Shown piece after piece: positions 57,820 to 64,000 of a DNA stretch of 64,000 nucleotides (positions are counted from its first letter, which is position 1; each line of letters opens with the position of its first letter). The stretch covers positions 1,984,001-2,048,000 of the forward strand of contig NZ_CP037899.1 in assembly GCF_007475525.1 (NCBI RefSeq), written 5' to 3'. Source of the stretch: Methylacidiphilum kamchatkense Kam1 (GTDB lineage Bacteria; Verrucomicrobiota; Verrucomicrobiia; Methylacidiphilales; Methylacidiphilaceae). Under the pieces are notes generated by a model. It saw only the letters and a program-made list of their open reading frames with translations. It did not search any database and had not been told where the DNA came from. The position numbers and the translations under genes are program-made.

Positions 57820-57851
57820 ACCCTATTCTGCAGAAGTCTGCAGAATAGGGT
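57820..57851. terminator. 14-base-pair perfect inverted repeat
   Basis: ACCCTATTCTGCAG and CTGCAGAATAGGGT with a four-base loop AAGT. Strong stem between convergent genes, without a flanking T-run. Factor-assisted termination for either strand, or part of a structured RNA. Confidence 0.5.
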
Positions 57852-58288
57852 CAGTTACTTTCAGCTTCTAATTTTCTTGCTTTAGTTCCTAAGACAGGAT
57901 TTAATTTATCCCACTGATCCCTTATTTAGGGAAGCTAGACAATATCCCACATAGAAGCTTCAATAATTCAGATCTTTTCCTAGCTCCCGGTTAAAGGATC
58001 CACCGGCTTGAATGCTAGCAGACTTTTCATAGGATTGCTTCTTTTAGTCACTCTTCAATCCAAACACCTTTCAAACAACTAGAACTAGTCTTGTGTATTT
58101 TTAGTATCAGATGGAAAGCAGAGTGAGAAATACCCCTGCTAGCATCTCTTCCTCTTTCATAAGCCATGTTAGTAACCTGGCATAAAAATATTTTGGTGAC
58201 TTTTATCTACAAATCTACTTCACCCATCTGCATAGGTGGCAAGGGAACTTTCTGCTTATTGCATCTGCTCATAAGCGCTCAGCGGTTG

Positions 58289-60340
58289 CTAAAGATGCCA
58301 GTACTTTGCAAAAATGGGAATAATCAGAATGGCTAAAACATTCACTACTTTGATCATTGGATTAATGGCTGGACCGGCAGTATCTTTATAAGGATCGCCA
58401 ACCGTATCTCCAGTTACAGCCGCCGCATGCGCTTCTGATCCTTTCCCTCCAAAGTTCCCTTCTTCTATCCATTTTTTCGCATTATCCCAAGCTGCTCCTC
58501 CTGAAGTCATTGAAATAGCAACAAATAAACCGGTGACAATAGTACCAATAAGTGCTCCACCTAATACCACAGGACCAAGCCCAGGGATAATCGCTATTCC
58601 CAATACAGCCAATAGAGGCAAGATCGCAGGGAAAATCATTTCTTTTAATGCCGCTTTTGTCACAATATCAACACACCGCCCATATTGAGGTCTATCGACT
58701 CCTTTCAGTATACCAGGAATTTCTCTAATCTGACGTCGAACTTCTTGAACGACGCTCCCAGCCGCCCTCCCCACCGCGGACATGCTTCTAGCAGCAAAAA
58801 GATAAGGAAGGAGTCCTCCGATAAAAAGGCCTATAATCACTTTGGGATCTTGTAGCTTAAACTGAAGTTCTTGCGCAATTGTTGCAGAGCTGAAATGCTT
58901 GAGTTCTTCTACGTAAGAGCCAAAAAGGACTAAGGCAGCTAAGCCTGCTGAACCAATAGCATAGCCTTTCGTTACTGCTTTCATCGTATTTCCAACAGCA
59001 TCTAACTCATCTGTGATCTGCCTCACTGATTTCGGCAATTGGCTCATTTCTACAATGCCTCCAGCATTATCCGTAATTGGACCGAAAGCATCTAATGATA
59101 TCACAATACCAGCCATACTGAGCATGCAGCGCACGGCAATAGCAACCCCATACAAACCTCCAAGCCAATAGGTTAACATGACTGCAGCTCCAATAAAAAG
59201 CACGGGCAAAGCTGTCGCTTCCATTCCCGTAGCCAACCCTGCAATGATATTTGTGGCATGTCCTGTTTGTGAGGCATGAGCAATGATCTGTACAGGTTTG
59301 CGTGTGGTTGCCGTATAGTAATCGGTTATGAGGAATATAGCAGCAGTCATCAACACACCAACAACCGAACAAGCAAAAATATTTAGCCAATTAGAAGGGA
59401 AAAGGAAATAGGAGAGGGGTAAGAAAAGGGCTGAAGACACCACACCATTGACCATAACACCATTAAGGAGCGCTTTTGCTGGAGGAGCCTTCGATACGCT
59501 TACATAAAAAATCCCAGAAAGAGCCCCCAAAATTGTAACCATACCTACTAAAAAGGGATAGGCCGTCGCAGCAGGATCTCCGCCTAAGACAACGACGGCA
59601 ACAAGTACTGCTCCGATAAGACTCACCACATAGGTTTCAAAAACATCCGCGGCCATTCCTGCACAATCACCAACATTATCGCCGACATTATCAGCAATGG
59701 TTGCAGGATTCCGAGGGTCATCTTCATTAAGGTTTTGTTCTATTTTCCCCGTCAAATCCGCTCCTACGTCGGCAGCCTTGGTATAAATCCCTCCTCCCAA
59801 CCGAGCGAAAACACTAATTAGGCTTGCTCCAAGGGCAAGACCAACAAGGGAAGAAGAAGTTTCTGTGACTCCTTGATAATGTAAGGAGAGAGCATAGAAT
59901 AGACCAACGGAAAAAAGAGCTAGTCCAACAACAAGCAATCCGGTGACCGAGCCACCAAGGAAAGACACATGTAATGCTTTATCTTTACTCTGAGTAGCAG
60001 CTTGAGCTGTTCTAACATTAGCCTGAACCGCCACGCGCATCCCTATTAGTCCTGCAAGATATGAACAAAACGAACCCAATAAAAACCCCGAAGCCGTCCA
60101 CCAATTTTTAAAAAGCCCGATTAGCAGAAAAAGCACTGCCGCAATCCCAAGGATGGTAACAAGCTGTCTGTTAAGATAAGCCTTTGCTCCCTCTTCGATA
60201 GCTCCGGCAATCATCCTCATCCTTTCATTTCCACTGTCTAGGGATCGAATTCGAAAAGCGAGAATGATAGCCACTAATATGCCAAGCAAGCTAAAACCGA
60301 TAGAAATTCCGATGGATGAATTGATTAAGAATGTTTGCAT
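58289..60340 (-). CDS. hppA: K+-independent H+-translocating membrane pyrophosphatase
   Basis: 683 residues, about 16 membrane helices. The PPi-binding motifs are present: [20 protein letters not shown], then [20 protein letters not shown] and [10 protein letters not shown], and the C-terminal [20 protein letters not shown]. The K+-dependence determinant reads [20 protein letters not shown], with Lys and Thr at the two diagnostic positions, the K+-independent proton-pumping type. It uses pyrophosphate from biosynthesis to pump protons, useful for pH homeostasis in an acidophile. Monocistronic; tRNA-Val and nuo genes lie upstream. Confidence 0.97.
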   Translation of the reverse strand: MQTFLINSSIGISIGFSLLGILVAIILAFRIRSLDSGNERMRMIAGAIEEGAKAYLNRQLVTILGIAAVLFLLIGLFKNWWTASGFLLGSFCSYLAGLIGMRVAVQANVRTAQAATQSKDKALHVSFLGGSVTGLLVVGLALFSVGLFYALSLHYQGVTETSSSLVGLALGASLISVFARLGGGIYTKAADVGADLTGKIEQNLNEDDPRNPATIADNVGDNVGDCAGMAADVFETYVVSLIGAVLVAVVVLGGDPAATAYPFLVGMVTILGALSGIFYVSVSKAPPAKALLNGVMVNGVVSSALFLPLSYFLFPSNWLNIFACSVVGVLMTAAIFLITDYYTATTRKPVQIIAHASQTGHATNIIAGLATGMEATALPVLFIGAAVMLTYWLGGLYGVAIAVRCMLSMAGIVISLDAFGPITDNAGGIVEMSQLPKSVRQITDELDAVGNTMKAVTKGYAIGSAGLAALVLFGSYVEELKHFSSATIAQELQFKLQDPKVIIGLFIGGLLPYLFAARSMSAVGRAAGSVVQEVRRQIREIPGILKGVDRPQYGRCVDIVTKAALKEMIFPAILPLLAVLGIAIIPGLGPVVLGGALIGTIVTGLFVAISMTSGGAAWDNAKKWIEEGNFGGKGSEAHAAAVTGDTVGDPYKDTAGPAINPMIKVVNVLAILIIPIFAKYWHL

Positions 60341-60475
60341 AATTTGGACGGAAATTGTAGTTAATGCTGATCACGAATCAAGTTTAACAACATGTTTTAT
60401 CAACTGTAACTGAATAAGCCTATCAACATGTGCTCATTTTAGTTTCTACAATAAAAATTCAGTTCATAATCTTCA

Positions 60476-60548
60476 TGGGCAGTGAGGGAATCGAACCCCC
60501 GACCCTCTCGGTGTAAACGAGATGCTCTGCCGCCTGAGCTAACTGCCC
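60476..60548 (-). tRNA. tRNA-Val (anticodon UAC)
   Basis: 73 bases with a full cloverleaf: acceptor GGGCAGT/ACTGCCC, D-arm GCTCAG...AGAGC, anticodon arm TCTCG-TTTACAC-CGAGA (anticodon TAC), T-arm CGGGG-GTTCGAT-TCCCT. Discriminator A; the 3' CCA is not encoded. It lies 6 bases downstream of the nuoN stop and is probably processed from the nuo transcript or made from its own promoter. Confidence 0.97.
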
Positions 60549-60554
60549 CAAAAC

Positions 60555-61979
60555 TTACGACAAAACGGCTCCGACTAATTTGATAACTGGTTCGGCATAA
60601 AATCCAAGCAAAATGGATCCAATACTCAAAATCCACAGCAAAACTTTAGTGGCTGGGCTTAACACAATCCTTTGAACCGTTTCGGGTTCAGCCCAAAACA
60701 TGGCTCGCACCACCCCTATATAATAATATAAGCCAGCGGCAGCACAGAGCGCACCAATAATCACTAGCAGATGCTGCCCACTTTCCCAAGCCGCAAGAAA
60801 TACCATCAGTTTACCAAAAAAACCCATTAAAGGGGGCAGCCCAGCTAAGGAAATCATAGCAAAGGCCATTGACCAGGCTAAAAGCCCGTTTTTTTGATAA
60901 AGGCCATTGAAATCCTTGATGGAAACCCCACTGGGTTGATTCTTTTCAAGGAGAATAACAACAAGAAAAGCGGCAAAAATAGCAACCAGGTAAGCAAAAA
61001 AATAATAAATAACAGCCGCACATCCAATTGTATTATGCGCAGATAGCCCCATAAGCAAAAAACCCCCATGACTAATACTCGAATAGCCAAGCATTCTTTT
61101 TATATTTCTTTGTGGGATAGCTGCCAGATTACCTAAAATAACGGAGAGGAGGGCCATTAGAACAATTAAAGGGATCCAATGCTTCTGAAAACTTTGGTCA
61201 TAAAAAGGAAGGTTCAAAACTCTTAGTAGAACAACAAATCCAGCAGCTTTGGATCCAACCGCCAAATAAGAAGTGATCGGCGTAGATGCTCCTTGATAGA
61301 CATCAGGGGTCCAAACATGAAAAGGCACAGCTGAGGCTTTAAACCCAAGACCAACTAGAACAAATATAAGACCAAGGACTAAAGGAGCACTCACTGGGTT
61401 GTTTTGAGCAAAGCGTGCTACTTCATCAAATTGAGTCGAACCTGTGATTCCAAAAACAAAAGCTATACCCATAACAAGAAAAGAAGAAGCCAAAGCTCCT
61501 ATGACCAAATACTTAACCCCTGCCTCCAAAGCCGAAGGAAATTCTTTTTGAAAAGCTACCAATACATAGAAAGAAACGGTGACAATTTCAAGCCCAACAA
61601 ACAGAAGAATAAAATCCCTCACTGAGGCTAACAAAGCCATGCCAGCAGTAGTTAATAAGGGCAAAGTATAAAATTCTGCTCTCCCTTTGGTAATAAGACT
61701 GTTGCTTTCCAAACTTAGGTAGGTAACAAGGAATCCAGTTATCAAAAAGAACACTTTCCACAGAACTGCCATTTTGTCCCAGACATACAGTCCATTCCAA
61801 TAAATACCCTGATTATCAACAAAAGGAAGCAGCAGAACTCCTGAGATCAGATAAGAAGCCAAGACAAGAATGCCCACACTCTTATAATTAGGTTTTGCTA
61901 TGGCTTGCCACAAGAGCAGAAACAAAGCAGACAGGGTCAGGAAACATTCGGGACTACAAAGAACAAATAACGCATTCAT
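60555..61979 (-). CDS. nuoN: NADH-quinone oxidoreductase subunit N
   Basis: 474 residues of the Mrp-antiporter-like subunit NuoN, one of the proton-pumping membrane subunits of complex I. It has 14 membrane segments. The family core reads [40 protein letters not shown] (with the conserved Lys), [20 protein letters not shown] and [20 protein letters not shown]. Order nuoL-nuoM-nuoN on this strand is standard. 93 bases separate it from nuoM. Confidence 0.97.
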   Translation of the reverse strand: MNALFVLCSPECFLTLSALFLLLWQAIAKPNYKSVGILVLASYLISGVLLLPFVDNQGIYWNGLYVWDKMAVLWKVFFLITGFLVTYLSLESNSLITKGRAEFYTLPLLTTAGMALLASVRDFILLFVGLEIVTVSFYVLVAFQKEFPSALEAGVKYLVIGALASSFLVMGIAFVFGITGSTQFDEVARFAQNNPVSAPLVLGLIFVLVGLGFKASAVPFHVWTPDVYQGASTPITSYLAVGSKAAGFVVLLRVLNLPFYDQSFQKHWIPLIVLMALLSVILGNLAAIPQRNIKRMLGYSSISHGGFLLMGLSAHNTIGCAAVIYYFFAYLVAIFAAFLVVILLEKNQPSGVSIKDFNGLYQKNGLLAWSMAFAMISLAGLPPLMGFFGKLMVFLAAWESGQHLLVIIGALCAAAGLYYYIGVVRAMFWAEPETVQRIVLSPATKVLLWILSIGSILLGFYAEPVIKLVGAVLS

Positions 61980-62072
61980 CGTAGATAATCCAGACTAATA
62001 ACTTGTTAACTTCTTTAGATAAAAGGACTCGCTTTCTGTCTTTACCAAAAATTTCATTGTGTTCTATCGAAA

Positions 62073-63538
62073 TCAATTTGCAGAGAAGTAGTGTTCTACG
62101 GTCGGTTTAATAACTGAAAGAAGAGAACTTGGCATCATTCCAATAATGAGAAGAGAAGCCATAAGCAAAAGATAAGGGAACTTCTTGGTCAGTCCCTGAA
62201 GGTCTTCCACATCGTTCAAATGCGCGGGGAGTTTACCAAAAAAAACGGATTGAACGGCCCGAAGTTGATAGACAGCCGATATGACAATTCCCCAAATTGC
62301 CAAAGCAGTAATCCACGGTTGAGCTTGCCATGACCCAAAAAGATTAGTAGCTCCCCAGTAAAATTCGCCAGCCCAGGGACCCCAATCGAAGCAAAAGAAG
62401 CTAAAACAAAGGCTACAGAAACAAATGGCATTCTTTGGCCTAGTCCGCCAAGTTCACTAAACTTTATTTCACCAGTTCTCTCCTTAATTTCTCCTGCCAG
62501 CGCAAAAAGCAAGGCGATCGAAAGCCCATGAGCTACCATAAGAACTACTACTCCACTGATTCCTATCTTATTCCAGCTTGCAAGCCCCAAAAAGATATAG
62601 CCCATATGCATAACACTAGAATAGCCCAACATCGTTGTTAGCTCTTTTTGGACAATCGTCACATACCCTATGTAGAGAATGTTACCCAGCAGAAGTATAT
62701 ACAACCAGCTTTTCCAATGTTCCAATCCTCCAGGAAGCAGTGGAATAGCCACCCTTAACAGTCCATAAAGCCCAAATTTTTTTAGCACTCCAGCATGGAG
62801 CATTGCTGCAGGAGTCGGAGCTACTGCATAACCGGTTGGCGCCCATGTATAAAAAGGAAAAAGAGAAACCAATGTGCCAAAGCCAACAAGCAAAAAAGCA
62901 AAAGGGACAGCCTCTTTGCTTATAGGCAAAGGATGGGCTTTTGCATAGTCAAGGAGCCTAGGGATATCAAAAGTCCTCGCTTCTTGTGGGAGCAATACAA
63001 GCAAAGCAAGAATGCCAACAAGGAGAACCAAGCTACCCACCATTAAATAAAGGGTAATTTGAAGACTCACAAACTGCCTGTTTTCAGATCCCCAAATTCC
63101 AATCAAAAGAAATGTTGGAATAAGGGCAAACTCATGAAAGATATAAAAAAAGAAGAGATCTAAAGAAACAAAGGCACCAATTGCCCCAAGAGAAATAGCA
63201 AGAAGATAGCTATAAAATTCCGACTCCCTTTTGATCCCTTCAGGAGCAACTATGATGGCAGCCAGTGTCACAATAGTAGTTAAAAGAATAAGAGGCAGAT
63301 TCATGCCATCTACACCCACATGGTAGTGGATTTCAGGGAGTCCTGGGAGTTGTATCCAACGGACATCTTGAACGAATTGAAAGTCTTGAATCTTGGGATC
63401 ATACTGGAAATAAATCCACAAACTGACGAGCAAATTTAGCAAACTAGCTCCTAATGCAGCTTGACGGGCTGGTACTCTAAGAATTATAGCAATAAAAGCC
63501 AATAAGGGAACAAAAAGAAGAACGCTTACAAATGACAT
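62073..63538 (-). pseudogene. nuoM: NADH-quinone oxidoreductase subunit M, frameshifted in this sequence
   Basis: Two frames make one NuoM. The first (63538 down) is normal through FYIFHEFALIPTFLLIGIWG (essential Glu), the FYTWAPTGYAVAPTPAAMLH proton-channel region and SIGVPGLANFTGELLIF, then becomes foreign (LGHGKLNRGLLLWQF). The second ends at 62073 and reads SWQAQPWITALAIWGIVISA. One extra T in the T5 run (plus-strand A5, 62337-62341) gives GELLIFFGSWQAQPWITALA, aligning without gaps to E. coli NuoM GEFMILFGSFQVVPVIT. Repaired length is 488 residues. Another single-base homopolymer loss, so the gene is probably intact in the organism. Confidence 0.93.
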
Positions 63539-63674
63539 GCTAACCTCTTTCCATGATCTCGTTTACAAAACAAAAAACTTCCCATAACTGTGGTTCCGAT
63601 TATTTCCATTTCAAAATCACCACCAACTTTCTTTTTTCTACCTTGCTCATCCCACACAATTTACCTACCAAGGC

Positions 63675-64000
63675 TTAACTTCTGACTAGAAAAAAGACTA
63701 ATATGGCTGCAGCTCCAACGCCAAAAATAAAAGCATAACTGCGGATATTGCCGGTTTGAAAAACCCTTAATAGTTCTCCTCCCACACTTACCAAAAAAGC
63801 TGAGCCTCTGACAATCCCAAAGCCAATGATCCATTCATCCAGCCAAGCAAAAACTCCCGCTACAAGTTGCTGGAGTTTCAGTAGGGTCAAATCATACAGT
63901 TCATCGAAATAAAACTTATTTTTAAACAATGGAAAGATGACGATTTCTTTTTGTTTTTTCCAATAAGCAAAAGCCCCTATCCCCACTCCAGTTAGCCCCA
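63675..64000 (-). CDS. nuoL: NADH-quinone oxidoreductase subunit L, C-terminal part; gene continues past window end
   Basis: The open frame runs to the window edge (last codons at the right are GLTGVGIGAFAYW). The C-terminal end of NuoL is recognisable by KNKFYFDELYDLTLLKLQQL, followed by two membrane helices (VAGVFAWLDEWIIGFGIVRG region and SYAFIFGVGAAAILVFFLVR). An internal GTG at 63986 is not the start. NuoL is the distal antiporter-like subunit with the lateral helix. The 136 bases to nuoM contain no gene. Confidence 0.9.
   Translation of the reverse strand, partial: GLTGVGIGAFAYWKKQKEIVIFPLFKNKFYFDELYDLTLLKLQQLVAGVFAWLDEWIIGFGIVRGSAFLVSVGGELLRVFQTGNIRSYAFIFGVGAAAILVFFLVRS

Larger units (their letters stand above)
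57647..58288. other. Long intergenic region with two strong hairpins
   Basis: About 640 bases without a gene between the DHS-like gene and hppA (convergent ends). It contains the hairpins at 57748-57770 and 57820-57851, separated by a tRNA D-arm-like stretch (TTAGCTCAG...TAGAGC), and otherwise nothing I recognise. Confidence 0.5.

Noticed and set aside
57755-57820. tRNA gene, possibly permuted, around TTAGCTCAG...TAGAGC
   Set aside because: The D-arm pattern is good, but no anticodon stem can pair, and no matching acceptor strand or T-arm follows; the upstream T-arm-like stretch (TTGGA...TCCGA) has a six-base loop. Kept only as part of the hairpin finding.

Overview
The window looks like chromosomal DNA from a verrucomicrobial methanotroph of the Methylacidiphilum type. 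The grounds are a PmoC/PmoA pair of the copper membrane monooxygenase family, Gram-negative envelope genes (LptF-type permease, NodT-type efflux lipoprotein, TonB and TonB-dependent receptors), a double-length UvrA of the kind known from Chlamydiae, a hopanoid-type squalene gene, and moderately low GC with AT-rich intergenic DNA. The genus call is inference from gene content. I see no rRNA genes, CRISPR array, prophage or intact insertion sequence.

Layout. 1-2.6 kb: end of an acetyl-CoA synthetase gene, a DUF486 membrane protein, and pmoC-pmoA without pmoB. 2.7-6.2 kb: secreted protein, small RibD-like reductase, fmt, tsaC/sua5. 6.2-11.4 kb: gyrB-gyrA. 11.7-13.8 kb: PhoB/PhoR-type two-component pair. 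13.8-19.1 kb: secreted and envelope proteins and a DUF255/thioredoxin-fold protein. 19.6-25.3 kb: mpl, dnaK, groES, groEL. 25.3-28.6 kb: unknown protein, tadA-like deaminase, ygfZ, winged-helix protein. 28.7-33.9 kb: a tetrapyrrole cluster reading leftward (gatB/yqeY-like, hemX-like, hemA, hemC, cobA-hemD, TPR protein). 34-38 kb: LptF-type permease, pepP, NodT-type channel. 38.2-43.7 kb: fused double uvrA. 43.8-53.8 kb: 2-oxo-acid decarboxylase, two-component system, TonB, and two tandem TonB-dependent receptors. 53.8-56.1 kb: fused HpnD/HpnE-type squalene enzyme. 56.7-57.6 kb: deoxyhypusine-synthase-like gene. 58.3-64 kb: proton-pumping pyrophosphatase, tRNA-Val, nuoN, nuoM and the 3' part of nuoL.

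Two results stand out. First, the tandem receptors share about 1 kb of almost identical DNA covering the C-terminal third of the barrel, while their other parts are clearly diverged. This is a mosaic best explained by recent gene conversion or cassette exchange. Second, the orphan pmoCA keeps every copper ligand I can locate in PmoC but has no pmoB beside it, and pmoC has no ATG, GTG or TTG start; the best start is an ATT behind a strong ribosome-binding site.

A caution on sequence quality: four genes (hemC, cobA-hemD, nuoM and the deoxyhypusine-synthase-like gene) are each broken by loss of exactly one base in a homopolymer run, and restoring that base restores the family consensus each time. 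Because hemC and nuoM should be important to an aerobe, a read or assembly artefact is the more likely cause. It should be excluded before any of them is called a pseudogene.
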